64,000 nucleotides of DNA, taken from assembly GCA_001038565.1 (NCBI GenBank), contig LFJO01000005.1, positions 428,314 through 492,313 on the forward strand, read 5' to 3'. The notes below the pieces were generated by a model. That model ran no database searches. It was not told the origin of the DNA and saw nothing but the letters and a program-made list of their open reading frames with translations. Shown one piece after another: positions 33,739-42,763 of the stretch. Every line of letters starts with the position of its first letter. The stretch's first letter is position 1. Made by a program: the position numbers and the translations under genes. This stretch comes from Alkalihalobacillus pseudalcaliphilus. Lineage in GTDB: Bacteria; Bacillota; Bacilli; Bacillales; Bacillaceae_D.

Positions 33739-34230
33739 ATGTCGCTCCAATTAGAACCAGTTCATAAAAAGGATAAGCCAATTCTACACAATTTATATGC
33801 TCTATTTCTCCATGATATTTCCAAGTATACGAACAACCTACAAATTAATGAAAATGGTTTCTTTGATTATGAGGACATTCATTGCTTTTGGGATACGGAA
33901 GGGATTTCTCCATATTTTATCAAAATCGATCAAACGCTCATTGGCTTTCTTTTATTAGTGGAAAGGCCTTTCTTGAAGAAACAAAATGACTATGGCATCA
34001 ATGATTTATTTATCCTAAATCAATACAAAGGTAAGGGTTATGGTCGGATGGCCGTTGAGAAGCTTTTTGATGAGAAGAAAGGTCAATACTTTGTCATTCA
34101 AGTAGAAAATAATAAGCCTGCCGTTGTCTTCTGGAGAAAAGTACTTCAAACAAGTTCACTAGATTTGAACGAAGAAAAACGGGAAATCGATGGCGAGCAG
34201 TGCTTAATTCAGACGTTTACGATTCAATAA
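33739..34230 (+). CDS. GNAT acetyltransferase
   Basis: 163 residues. The N-terminal LEPVHKKDKPILHNLYALFLHDIS and the motif NDLFILNQYKGKGYGRMAVEKLF identify the fold; the end (FVIQVENNKPAVVFWRKVLQ) is typical. It resembles predicted acetyltransferases of the B. subtilis Yit/Yjd type. Substrate unknown. It starts 51 bp after the preceding GNAT gene. Confidence 0.85.
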   Translation: MSLQLEPVHKKDKPILHNLYALFLHDISKYTNNLQINENGFFDYEDIHCFWDTEGISPYFIKIDQTLIGFLLLVERPFLKKQNDYGINDLFILNQYKGKGYGRMAVEKLFDEKKGQYFVIQVENNKPAVVFWRKVLQTSSLDLNEEKREIDGEQCLIQTFTIQ

Positions 34231-34309
34231 CAAGTTTGTTACATGTATATGGAGTGGAGGTAATTTAGTTAGTATGGGTTTCATAGAAAATTAAAAAGGA
34301 GTTGAAGAA

Positions 34310-34723
34310 ATGTTATACACCCATTCTTTGGACGGGGTATCGCCGAATATGTTGAAAGGCTTTTTTGTTGATTGGCCTAATCCGCCAAATTCAGATACTC
34401 ACCTAAAGTTATTAGAAAATAGTAGTAAAGTTATTTTAGCCGTCGATGAGGAAAAAAATCAAGTCATTGGATTCATTACCGCTATGAGCGATGGTGTTCT
34501 CTCTGCCTACATACCGTTTCTTGAAGTATTGCAACCATATAAAAACCAAGGCATTGGTAAGGAATTAGTTAAGAGGATGTTAAAAGATTTAGAGAATCTT
34601 TATATGGTCGACTTATGTTGTGACGATGATTTAGTGGCTTATTATGAAAAGTTTGATATGTTCAAAGCCAATGCGATGCTAAAAAGAAACTATCATCGGC
34701 AAGCTGGAGCGTGTTCGAATTAA
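34310..34723 (+). CDS. GNAT acetyltransferase
   Basis: 137 residues. The acetyl-CoA motif is YIPFLEVLQPYKNQGIGKELVKRMLKDL, with VDLCCDDDLVAYYEKFDMFKANAM after it. The N-terminal part lacks the first strand seen in larger GNATs. AAAAAGGAG lies before the ATG. Substrate unknown. Confidence 0.83.
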   Translation: MLYTHSLDGVSPNMLKGFFVDWPNPPNSDTHLKLLENSSKVILAVDEEKNQVIGFITAMSDGVLSAYIPFLEVLQPYKNQGIGKELVKRMLKDLENLYMVDLCCDDDLVAYYEKFDMFKANAMLKRNYHRQAGACSN

Positions 34724-34800
34724 TACCATTTCATGTAAATCTCAGCCCTATCTGGTTAATTTAATCAGTTGGGGCTAATTATATGTTGTATAGTTTTATA

Positions 34801-34826
34801 ATTATTGAATTTATAATTCGAATAAT
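34801..34826. promoter_or_regulatory. Imperfect palindrome upstream of the ArsR-MFS operon
   Basis: ATTATT-G-AATT-TAT-AATT-CG-AATAAT is a near-symmetric AT-rich dyad about 40 bp before the regulator gene. It is a candidate operator for that regulator. Confidence 0.5.
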
Positions 34827-34862
34827 ATAGAATTATGACTATAACAAAAAAGGAGTGATGAT

Positions 34863-35906
34863 ATGGACCTTATCCAAGCAACGAGTCGAAAAAGAGAAAC
34901 GTATCAAGTGGAGTTCGCGTATTCATCTTTATGGGAGTGTGCCTTAGGGATTGCAGCTGTGACCAATACAAGGCTCTTACATACATTAGAGCAGCCATTA
35001 CCCTATTGGCAGGAACTAAAGGACGCCTTGCCTTCCACTCTTTTAAAAGAGTTAGATGAAGTAGAGGCCAATAATACATGGAAGGCTTTACTACAGTTAT
35101 TACATACATATTCGGCCACAGATTTAGAGGACTTTTTAACGAAAATCGCACACATATCTGACCAAGATTTTAAATATCATTGTTTACCTTTTGTAGGAGA
35201 GTCATTTCAAAAACTTCGAAAGCAGGCTGCCGCTGGTGAAAAAAAAGCTGTTGAACAATTACAAGAGCATACCATCGATAACCCATTCTTTCCAGAGTAT
35301 ATAGCTTTTATTAGCTCGGTTGATGCCACTCAGTTGAAAAAGCACCTACAAGCAGTGATGAAAGGCTGGTATGAGCATGTTGTTGCACCAAAACATGCAG
35401 AAATCAAGCAATTTTTAGAAAGAGATATCCAAGCAAAAATTAAGATGCAAGCTCAATTATCGACAGAAGAATTGGTGCAATGGGCTACAAATGGTGTTCA
35501 ATATCAACCAGAGCCCAGTGTTTTTAAGGTGTTACTCATTCCCCAATTGGTCTACCGGCCTTGGACAATTGAGGCCGATTTAGAAGGAACGAAGGTTTTC
35601 TATTACCCGATTGCTGATGAAAGTTTACACCCGCATGATCGCTATATGCCACCACATTTACTGATTCAAAAACATAAGGCGTTAGGGGATGAGATTCGAT
35701 TACGAATGGTTAAGTTGTTGGCGGAGAACGATCGGACTTTACAAGAAATCACATCAAGGCTTGATTTAGGTAAATCAACCGTGCATCATCATCTCAAGTT
35801 ATTAAGGGCAGCTAAGCTAGTAGAAATTCATGAAATGAAGTATCGGCTTCGAATAGATGAGCTTAAAACGCTCCATGTCGAGCTTGAACAATTTTTAGAA
35901 CGGTGA
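34863..35906 (+). CDS. ArsR-type regulator with long N-terminal domain
   Basis: 347 residues. The last 80 residues are a winged helix (LGDEIRLRMVKLLAENDRTL, DLGKSTVHHHLKLLRAAKLVE). The first 260 form a helical domain of unknown function common in Bacillus regulators next to exporters; it may bind the inducer. GGAGTGATGAT precedes the ATG. An MFS exporter gene starts 4 bp after the stop, so the pair is an operon and the exporter is the likely target. Confidence 0.85.
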   Translation: MDLIQATSRKRETYQVEFAYSSLWECALGIAAVTNTRLLHTLEQPLPYWQELKDALPSTLLKELDEVEANNTWKALLQLLHTYSATDLEDFLTKIAHISDQDFKYHCLPFVGESFQKLRKQAAAGEKKAVEQLQEHTIDNPFFPEYIAFISSVDATQLKKHLQAVMKGWYEHVVAPKHAEIKQFLERDIQAKIKMQAQLSTEELVQWATNGVQYQPEPSVFKVLLIPQLVYRPWTIEADLEGTKVFYYPIADESLHPHDRYMPPHLLIQKHKALGDEIRLRMVKLLAENDRTLQEITSRLDLGKSTVHHHLKLLRAAKLVEIHEMKYRLRIDELKTLHVELEQFLER

Positions 35907-35910
35907 AAAA

Positions 35911-37143
35911 ATGAAAGAGCAAAATACGTTGTTTAGAAATCGTTCCTTCCTTTCCTCATGGATTGGAAATGGTATTTCAGAGCTTGGTGGAGCATTTGGT
36001 ACATTTTGTAACTCAATTTTAGTTTTTCAAATGACGGGCTCTACACTTGCTCTTGGAAGTATGTGGTTACTGTATTTTTTGCCCTCGCTCATTTTGCAAT
36101 TATTTATTGGCCCTTTTATTGACCGTTGGAGTCGGAAATGGACGATGGTTTTAGTGCAATGGATACGCGCGTGCATTTATCTCATTCCCCTTTTTGCCTT
36201 ATCTGTGGGTCATCTAGAAGTGTGGCATATTTATGCGGTGCAAATGATTGTTGGTCTTGTTTCACCATTATATGTCCCTGCTAACCACGCACTTACGCCA
36301 ACCATTGTTATGAAAAGTCAATTAAAAGCAGCTAACGCTTATTTGGACAGTACAGCTAGGTTGATGACATTTTTATCTCCACTTATCGCAGGCTTGATTA
36401 TTGAATGGATTGGTGTAACCTTCACTTTATCATTTGTTTGTTTGCTTTTGTTAGGCAGTGGGGTAACGTTGTTAACGATTCAGGAGAAGCGTGCAACAAT
36501 TAAGGAAAGGAAAACATGGTTGAGCGAATTTAGAGAAGGCATGACGTTTTTCTTTCATCAAAAGGTGATTGTATGGTTAGGGATCTTTTTGGCTTTCGTG
36601 CAGTTTGGAGTCGGGGTGACGATGGTGACAACCTTACCGTATGTGACAGAGGAATTAGGTGGAAGTTACGCACAGTACGGTTATTTTATGGCGGGCTTTC
36701 CAGTTGGCTTTATATTAGGTGCCATGCTCGTTTCAAAAATCACATGTTCAAGCAGACGTTTACTCATGTTAGGCTCACTATGTATCGGAGGTTTCACCTT
36801 TTCAGCTCTCTGCTTTATTACTTATTTACCCCTTGCGATTTTCACTGAAATGATCGGTGGCATCGTGATGGCGATTTTTAGTATTCATAATACAACGATT
36901 TGTCAGCAAGTCATTCCTAATCAACTGATGGGGAAAATATTCTCCGTTCGTTTATTTATAATTAGAGTTAGCATGCCTCTTGGTATCGTATTAGGTGGGG
37001 TAGGGAGCGAGTGGCTTGGAGTTAGACCGTTATATTTACTAATTGGAATCGTTATTATGATCGTTTCACTTTTAGGCATGTTATTACCTTACTTTACGTT
37101 TCTGGACCGATTTCAGAATCGTGAGAACAAGGTTTCTGGATGA
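35911..37143 (+). CDS. MFS transporter, MFS_3 (drug or siderophore exporter) type
   Basis: 410 residues with about twelve membrane helices. FLSSWIGNGISELGGAFGTF and FIGPFIDRWSRKWTMVLVQW (motif A-like) are typical of the MFS_3 exporters such as the enterobactin and macrolide efflux group. The start lies 4 bp after the ArsR gene, with only a weak ribosome site, suggesting coupling. Substrate unknown. Confidence 0.88.
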   Translation: MKEQNTLFRNRSFLSSWIGNGISELGGAFGTFCNSILVFQMTGSTLALGSMWLLYFLPSLILQLFIGPFIDRWSRKWTMVLVQWIRACIYLIPLFALSVGHLEVWHIYAVQMIVGLVSPLYVPANHALTPTIVMKSQLKAANAYLDSTARLMTFLSPLIAGLIIEWIGVTFTLSFVCLLLLGSGVTLLTIQEKRATIKERKTWLSEFREGMTFFFHQKVIVWLGIFLAFVQFGVGVTMVTTLPYVTEELGGSYAQYGYFMAGFPVGFILGAMLVSKITCSSRRLLMLGSLCIGGFTFSALCFITYLPLAIFTEMIGGIVMAIFSIHNTTICQQVIPNQLMGKIFSVRLFIIRVSMPLGIVLGGVGSEWLGVRPLYLLIGIVIMIVSLLGMLLPYFTFLDRFQNRENKVSG

Positions 37144-37183
37144 GATGTAAGTTTGATTTTACATACAAGGGGGCAAATTTAAG

Positions 37184-37621
37184 ATGGATATAAACAAGGC
37201 AACAGAAGTGGAATTAGCTGAGGTATTATCGTTATCACAACAAGCGATTTATGAAGGAATGTTAGGGGAGGCACGACTAGGTAAGGAAAAAGTGAAACAG
37301 TTAGTAGAACCATTGTTAAAAAAAGGCTGTTACTATGTATTAGCGAAAGAAGAAGAACAACTTATGGGCTGGGTTTTTCTTGGAGCATCCAAAGATCAGT
37401 TCACCGATCAAGAAAATGGATTTATTTATGAGCTTTTCGTTTTAGAAAACTACAGAGGAAGAGGAATCGCCAAAAAACTAATGCACACAGCCATTGAACA
37501 TTTAAAAGACAAAGGATATGAAGAAATTCGTTTAAGTGTGATGGCAAAAAATGAGGCTAAAGAGCTTTATAGAGAACTTGGTTTTCAGGAGAGGACCATA
37601 ACGATGAGTTTGAAGGTTTGA
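37184..37621 (+). CDS. GNAT acetyltransferase
   Basis: 145 residues. FIYELFVLENYRGRGIAKKLMHTAIEHL is the acetyl-CoA motif and LSVMAKNEAKELYRELGFQE ends the fold. AAGGGGG precedes the ATG. It is 40 bp after the MFS gene and may be part of that operon. Substrate unknown. Confidence 0.86.
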   Translation: MDINKATEVELAEVLSLSQQAIYEGMLGEARLGKEKVKQLVEPLLKKGCYYVLAKEEEQLMGWVFLGASKDQFTDQENGFIYELFVLENYRGRGIAKKLMHTAIEHLKDKGYEEIRLSVMAKNEAKELYRELGFQERTITMSLKV

Positions 37622-37647
37622 GGTCATAAGTGGTTGTATAGATTGAA

Positions 37648-37680
37648 AATAAGCCCCTAAGCGTGATAGTGGCTTATTTG
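37648..37680 (+). terminator. Terminator after the GNAT gene
   Basis: AATAAGCC (37648-37655) and GGCTTATT (37671-37678) with a 15-nt loop. Confidence 0.7.
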
Positions 37681-37794
37681 CTATGCTTAAGTAAGTTATT
37701 TTCCATTTGAAGGCAACTTGTTTGAAAGAAGAAACAATGATAAACAGCAATAAAGAAATAGATACTTTACTCATAATAAATCCCCTCACTAAAA

Positions 37795-38433
37795 TTATTC
37801 CATAGATTCTTTTAATCTCTTTTCAAATAATTTCTTGTCAAAAACTTGAAATTGGTCATATTCATCAAATGATTGTATAAAACTCTGTACTTGTTTGTTT
37901 TCCAGATAATCGGTTTGGATATCTGCGAAGTTGCCATCATATGTGTATTTGACAATGTCATCACCATGAATCGCATAAATCGCTGTTTGTTCACCTAGTA
38001 AATAATAAAAGTCGTCTTCCTCTGAATAGCCCATAAACAAAATATAATCTTCGCCGACCTTCATTTGGGGGCTTGCTTCATAAATCTTAGTACTTGTCCC
38101 GAATTGAGTTACTTGGATATGGTCTTTTTTAGAGACGGAATTTCCTTTGAATACCTGATTAACGGAAACATTAAAAAGCGTATGAGCAGGGACAGTTAAT
38201 TCTTCCTCAATAGAATCAATCGTAATCTAAGCAATTAAATCTGCCTCATCAAGACCTTCATTAAAGGTAAACGGTTTAATGGTTGCGGTTAAATAAGAGA
38301 CATCCTCTTTCACTTCTGGCGCATTCCCTTGTTGATTAGATGTGTCAGATCTGCTTTTCTCTGACGTCTGTGCACAGCCTAAGGGAATGAAAAGCAAAGC
38401 AATAAATAAACTACATAACATTTTGTTTTTCAT
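37795..38433 (-). pseudogene. Lipoprotein gene interrupted by one in-frame TAG
   Basis: The ATG at 38433 (GGAGG 7 nt upstream) reads MKNKMLCSLFIALLFIPLGC, a lipoprotein signal, and continues to residue 68 (EADLIA). One TAG (plus 38227-38229) follows, and then the same frame stays open for 143 codons: ITIDSIEEELTVPAHTLFNV, VFKGNSVSKKDHIQVTQFG, VGEDYILFMGYSEEDDFYYL. Full length would be about 212 residues. The only defect is the amber codon, so the mutation is recent or a sequencing error. Function unknown. Confidence 0.85.
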
Positions 38434-38547
38434 AGATTAACCTCCATAAGATTATAATGATATGATGTTACAACATTATAATATTAATAATTATCTGAAA
38501 AGCCAATATATTTTAGTTTGGTAAAGGGGCAAGATTTTAATATGAAA

Positions 38548-38585
38548 TGCGGAGCTTTGCTTGCGCTACCGAAAATCATGCTTCG
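38548..38585 (+). repeat. Left part of the split repeat element (D family)
   Basis: TTGCGCTACCGAAAATCATG and CTTCGA match, in reverse orientation, 56800-56822 of the intact element at 56706-56866. The right part resumes at 39093 after the tandem array. Confidence 0.75.
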
Positions 38586-38592
38586 ATATAAA

Positions 38593-38690
38593 TGCTAATC
38601 TAAGAATGTCCAAAGATGATTAAATAACAGTGTACACTTTTGGATGGTAATAAAAGCGACTATGTGGTAGGAAAAGTGAAAAAGCGCCAT
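38593..38690 (+). repeat. Dispersed intergenic repeat, TGCTAAT family, copy C
   Basis: Begins TGCTAATCTAAGAATGTCCA, with GATTAAATAACAGTGTACAC, TTTTGGATGG and GTGGTAGGAAAAGTG, parallel to copies at 3421 and 7134. It lies directly before the 51-bp array. Confidence 0.78.
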
Positions 38691-38695
38691 ATAAC

Positions 38696-39095
38696 CCCGA
38701 GCAAAAGCGGAATCGCGGGGTTGCGAGTTGAAAAAGCTGGAGAAAGCCCGAGCAAAAGCGGAATCGCGGGGTTGCGAGCGAAAAAAGCTGGAGAAAGCCC
38801 GAGCAAAAGCGGAATCGCGGGGTTACGAGCGGAAAAAGCTGGAGAAAGCCCGAGCAAACGTGGAATCGCGGGGGTGCGAGTTGAAAAAGGGAGAGAAAGC
38901 CCGAACAAACGTGGAATCGCGGGGGTGCGAGCGGAAAAAGGGAGAGAAAGCCCGAACAAACGTGGAATCGCGGGGGTGCGAGCGGAAAAAGCTGGAGAAA
39001 GCCCGAGCAAACGTGGAATCGCGGGGTTGCGAGTTGAAAAAGGGAGAGAAAGCCCGAACAAACGTGGAATCGCGGGGGTGCGAGCAGAAAAAGCG
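38696..39095 (+). repeat. Tandem array 1: eight units of 51 bp
   Basis: Units start at 38696, 38747, 38798, 38849, 38900, 38951, 39002 and 39053 (the last partial). Each begins CCCGAGCAAAAGCGGAATCG or a variant with AACAAACGTGG, then CGGGG(T/G)TGCGAG and a purine-rich GAAAAAG part. TCGC and GCGA form a small dyad in each unit. Because 51 is a multiple of 3, several frames stay open, but there is no ribosome site and no folded-protein pattern, so it is read as non-coding. Confidence 0.9.
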
Positions 39096-39170
39096 CTGAG
39101 CTAATCGGCTACGCCGCTGGATCTCAGCCCGTCACTACGTCCCCCTGGAGTTTACGCATGTTTTCGTCCG
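39093..39170 (+). repeat. Right part of the split repeat element (D family)
   Basis: GCGCTGAGCTAATCGGCTAC, CGCTGGATCTCAGCCCGTCA and GTTTTCGTCCGCTGGG match the reverse complement of 56708-56787. Together with 38548-38585 it rebuilds the element. The rest of the gap up to 39399 shows no gene. Confidence 0.8.
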
Positions 39171-39399
39171 CTGGGTTCGTGATGAGTTGCTTGGCAAGTC
39201 ATCATGGAAGTTTTATGTATGAGTTAAAAAGGTTGTATTATAAATTTCATGTACCGTATTTTTGAGAGTTTTCGAGATTACGTACTAAGTCACTTAATGA
39301 AGGAGGACATTATATAAAAGTCGAGAATCATTATAGTTTGTGGTAATTTCATATGTCGTTATAATAGTAAACAACAAGTTACGAGAGGGGAATAATTCG

Positions 39400-40281
39400 A
39401 TGAAAGCAAACGCAGAGTTAGTTCTTGATGCAAAAGCTTCTTTAGGTGAGGGGCCACATTGGGATGAAGAGATGCAAATGTTATTTTGGATTGATATTAA
39501 TTTGAAAAAAGTCCATACATATTATCCTCAAATAGACGGGGCTCATGCTATCCAACTTGAGCAACTAATTGGAGCAATAGTTCCCAAGAATGAGAAAGAG
39601 GCTATTGTTGCTTTGGAGAAAGGATTTCATTTATTAAATCTTCAAACAGGGGACTGCAGGTACGTTCACGATCCGGAGAGTGAACGGCTTGAAAATCGAT
39701 TTAACGATGGCAAATGTGATGCGAAAGGACGATTCTGGGCAGGGACGATGAGAAAAGATGCTGCTGGGAAAGAGGCAGGCTCCTTATATTGTTTAGAGAC
39801 AACTGGACAGGTCGAGAAGAAAGTGAGTCAAGTGGGCTTATCGAATGGAATTGCTTGGTCATTGGATAACCAGAAAATGTATCATATTGATACGGCTCAA
39901 AAACAGGTGCAAGCTTTTGATTTTGAACTAGAAACAGGAGAGCTTAAAAATCCTGAGGTCATTATCACTTTTGAACAAGAACAAGGTGCCCCTGATGGAA
40001 TGACGATTGATGAAGAAGGTATGCTGTGGATTGCTCATTGGGGTGGTGCAAAGGTTTCGAGATGGAATCCACATGCAGGGGAAAAGTTACAGGAGGTTGC
40101 GATACCCGCCTTACAAGTGACATCGTGTACGTTTGGGGGAAGTGAGTTAAATGAGTTGTATGTGACAACGGCTAGAACTGGTATGAATGAAAAGCAGTTA
40201 GAACAATACCCACTAGCAGGTGGATTATTTAAGGTGAAGCTCGATGTGAAAGGTATGCCTGCCAATCGTTTCAAAGGCTAA
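39400..40281 (+). CDS. SMP-30/gluconolactonase-family protein
   Basis: 293 residues, a six-bladed propeller lactonase. The four metal ligands expected for the family are present: Glu17 (GEGPHW), Asn102 (RFNDGKCD), Asn149 (GLSNGIAW) and Asp199 (GAPDGM). Such enzymes hydrolyse sugar lactones with a divalent metal. GAGGGG precedes the ATG at 39400; the open frame extends upstream without a ribosome site. No sugar dehydrogenase lies next to it. Confidence 0.9.
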   Translation: MKANAELVLDAKASLGEGPHWDEEMQMLFWIDINLKKVHTYYPQIDGAHAIQLEQLIGAIVPKNEKEAIVALEKGFHLLNLQTGDCRYVHDPESERLENRFNDGKCDAKGRFWAGTMRKDAAGKEAGSLYCLETTGQVEKKVSQVGLSNGIAWSLDNQKMYHIDTAQKQVQAFDFELETGELKNPEVIITFEQEQGAPDGMTIDEEGMLWIAHWGGAKVSRWNPHAGEKLQEVAIPALQVTSCTFGGSELNELYVTTARTGMNEKQLEQYPLAGGLFKVKLDVKGMPANRFKG

Positions 40282-40352
40282 AGAATGTGTTTATCATCTG
40301 ATAAAGTATTAGTCTATCACAGGATTAATTAGGAAGTGCAACGGACTAAAAA

Positions 40353-40388
40353 AGTACCAGCCTGAGGAAATGTCCTCTTGCTGGTACT
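40353..40388. terminator. Terminator between SMP-30 and plsC genes
   Basis: AGTACCAGC (40353-40361) and GCTGGTACT (40380-40388) with an inner GAGGA/TCCTC helix. On the minus strand a T run follows, so it mainly serves plsC. Confidence 0.85.
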
Positions 40389-40409
40389 CACTGAAAAAAA
40401 ACTATACAT

Positions 40410-41114
40410 TCATGCTGATGGTAAAGCGGATTGAATCACGCTCTCAACTTGCTCATTTAAATCAGAAAGGGATGAGAAATCAGTTGTATCAATGGCTTTA
40501 TGTACAACAATTTTTACTGTGGTCGGTTGGAATTTCCCATCTAGTTCTTCCATAATTCTGTATGAACCATCAATAGTAATCGGTAAAATTTTGACACCTG
40601 ATTTTTTGGCAATACGTGAGCCAGAGTTACCGAAGTCCCCCATCTTGTCCCCTTTACTGCGGTGCCCTTCTGGAAATATGGAAACAGGTTTTCCGTTTTG
40701 AACCATTTCCCCTGCTTGAGCCAATTGTCGAACCGCCTGTCTTGGATTTTCACGATTAATAAAAATACACATTTTGTGCGTCATCCATAAACCAAATAAA
40801 GGAACCTTTTGTAAGGATTCTTTGGCAATAAATGATAAATCTCGATTCACATGTGCTAAAAGTAAGGGAATATCAAAATTACCTTGGTGATTGGAAATAT
40901 ACAAATAATGTTCATTCTCTTTAATATTGTCTAAACCGTCAACTTCTACTTTTGTTCCCGCAAGCTTTAACGTCTTGCTCGCAATTTTCTCCGCTAATTG
41001 ATTGGTTTTTTTGTAACGAATTTCAGGGTCCTTCGTTTTTAACCAAAGCATAATCGGGATAATTGCAATGAAGAAAAGGACGGCGTGACCATATACGATG
41101 AAATTACGCATCAT
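40410..41114 (-). CDS. plsC: 1-acyl-sn-glycerol-3-phosphate acyltransferase
   Basis: 234 residues with an N-terminal membrane helix. The catalytic NHQGNFD motif (His76, Asp81) and FPEGHRSKG (147-155) are the conserved blocks of the family, with FINRENPRQAV between them. It adds the second acyl chain to lysophosphatidic acid in phospholipid synthesis at the membrane. GAGGAG precedes the start. It is a single gene with its own terminator. Confidence 0.92.
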   Translation of the reverse strand: MMRNFIVYGHAVLFFIAIIPIMLWLKTKDPEIRYKKTNQLAEKIASKTLKLAGTKVEVDGLDNIKENEHYLYISNHQGNFDIPLLLAHVNRDLSFIAKESLQKVPLFGLWMTHKMCIFINRENPRQAVRQLAQAGEMVQNGKPVSIFPEGHRSKGDKMGDFGNSGSRIAKKSGVKILPITIDGSYRIMEELDGKFQPTTVKIVVHKAIDTTDFSSLSDLNEQVESVIQSALPSA

Positions 41115-41318
41115 GTCACTCCTCTATACTGCTATTCGTAAGTCCAAAGTCTACTATACTAATGTTCGACAATAAAATCAAAATAAAACTCAAGTTTCGT
41201 ATAAATCTTCACCCCTATAATTGTTACGCAATTCTAAATAGAGCGGTCATTTGCAAGCTATATTATGGTAAAATAAACAATCATATGGCACTATTTTGAG
41301 GGAGGGAATGAATGATAA

Positions 41319-41507
41319 ATGAAAACGATAGCGGTTATTTGCGGTAGTCTACGGAAAGGTTCTTATAATAAGAAACTCGTTCAAAGAATGAAGGATTCTG
41401 CTTCTGAACAACTGAAGTTAGTGGAGGTTCGTATTGAGCAAATTCCCCTCTATAATTTTGACGTTGAAGTAGAAGGTATTCCTGATAGCAATGGATTGAG
41501 TTATTGA
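41319..41507 (+). pseudogene. Truncated NADPH-dependent FMN reductase
   Basis: 62 codons: TIAVICGSLRKGSYNKKLVQ is the FMN-binding N-terminus (GSLRxxSxN), then VRIEQIPLYNFDVEVEGIP, after which the frame ends. Normal family members have about 180 residues. The C-terminal two thirds are gone; a GNAT gene starts 30 bp downstream. Probably a deletion remnant. Confidence 0.8.
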
Positions 41508-41536
41508 AAAAGAAATGAATTGAAGGAGCTAAGTGC

Positions 41537-42049
41537 ATGAGTACGTTGAAATTTGAAAGGTTACAAGATGAGATTGAAGACTTAATTCATTTATATACAC
41601 ATACAAGCTGGGATTTTCACGCCGATCCGAAACGGGAGGAAAAGGAAGTACGTAAGTTGTTTCAAAGTGGCTGGTTCACAGAGGATAAAGAAACATATTG
41701 GGTAATAGATGAAGGAGAAAGAATTGGACTTTTGGTCCTTGGTGATATAAGTGATACAATGCCTCTTTTCCAAGATATACGATTACATAAGAAGGTGAGA
41801 GGAAAAGGATATGGGCAGCTATGTGTCGAATGGGCGATCGATTACATATTCTCAAGTTCCAAGGAGAAATTACGAATGGAAGCTTATACTAGAGCAGATA
41901 ACCAAGCGATGAGACGTGTATTCGAGAAAACACTTTTCCAGAAGGAGGGTTATTTAAGATCCTCATGGGAGCAAGTTAACGGAAAAGTCTATGATTCTAT
42001 CCTATTTGCGGTTATTCGTGCCGATTGGGAAAAAGCGAATAGCCTTTAA
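41537..42049 (+). CDS. GNAT acetyltransferase
   Basis: 170 residues. DTMPLFQDIRLHKKVRGKGYGQLCVEWAID is the acetyl-CoA motif; MEAYTRADNQAMRRVFEKTLFQKEGYLRSS is the next part. GAAGGAG precedes the ATG. It heads a rightward group with a membrane protein and a deoxyribosyltransferase-like gene. Substrate unknown. Confidence 0.85.
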   Translation: MSTLKFERLQDEIEDLIHLYTHTSWDFHADPKREEKEVRKLFQSGWFTEDKETYWVIDEGERIGLLVLGDISDTMPLFQDIRLHKKVRGKGYGQLCVEWAIDYIFSSSKEKLRMEAYTRADNQAMRRVFEKTLFQKEGYLRSSWEQVNGKVYDSILFAVIRADWEKANSL

Positions 42050-42083
42050 GTAGCTTTTAGAAAATGATAGATAGGAGAATCTC

Positions 42084-42755
42084 ATGACCATTATCGCTGA
42101 TTCATGGTTTGTATTTACACTAGATAAACTCGTTATCGTCGGAATTATAACGATTATTGTCGGACTTTTAACATTAATTCAAAAAGTGATCCCTTTTGAG
42201 CTTCCAAAATGGGGTTTCTATCTATTACTGGCCCTTTTTGCTTTACCTTCTTATTTTTATATTCAAGAAACATTTGTGACCAATACAGTTGTGTATGAGG
42301 GCGATGTTATTGTAAAGGGTAATGAAGAAACGATTATAGTGGATGAAGACAAGTGGGTATGGTCCTTTGACCCCAATATGACCGTCTTTATCAATCGTGA
42401 ATTTTGGGATTTATATGAGTGGCGCTTTTTAACGAAAGAGGATGTATGGATGAAGCTAGAATTGGATATATTCTTTCCGACAACAGACATACAAGAAGTG
42501 AAAAATAGAGCATCGACGCTACGAGCGTTAAATTTTAAGTCTGAATCGGATTGGGTTTATCATAGTGATTTTTTCGATGTCAATATTCGAGCAACTTATA
42601 GAAATGAGTTAAGAGATACGTTTAAGCAGTATGAATTTCAAGATATGAGTTTCGTATTAGTTGAACAAATACTAGATGAAGCCCGGGGGGCTTTACCACA
42701 AGAGTGGACAAATGTTTTTACCGTTGATTTAAAGCTAATTGAGAAGGAAGAGTAG
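42084..42755 (+). CDS. Membrane protein, unknown function
   Basis: 223 residues. Two membrane helices lie near the N-terminus (about 13-33 and 42-60), followed by a soluble domain with many aromatic residues (EDKWVWSFDPNMTVFINREF). I do not recognise the domain. AGGAG precedes the ATG, and the next gene starts 8 bp after the stop. Confidence 0.7.
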   Translation: MTIIADSWFVFTLDKLVIVGIITIIVGLLTLIQKVIPFELPKWGFYLLLALFALPSYFYIQETFVTNTVVYEGDVIVKGNEETIIVDEDKWVWSFDPNMTVFINREFWDLYEWRFLTKEDVWMKLELDIFFPTTDIQEVKNRASTLRALNFKSESDWVYHSDFFDVNIRATYRNELRDTFKQYEFQDMSFVLVEQILDEARGALPQEWTNVFTVDLKLIEKEE

Positions 42756-42763
42756 GTGATTAA

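Noticed and set aside
37532..37774. Leftward gene for a small secreted or membrane protein
   Set aside because: It has a fair ribosome site and a hydrophobic start, but it reads through a terminator and 90 bp into the end of a real GNAT gene on the other strand. At most a relic.
38640..39104. Open frame of about 154 codons across tandem array 1
   Set aside because: The 51-bp unit is a multiple of three and lacks stops in several frames on both strands. There is no ribosome site and the product is only a 17-residue repeat.
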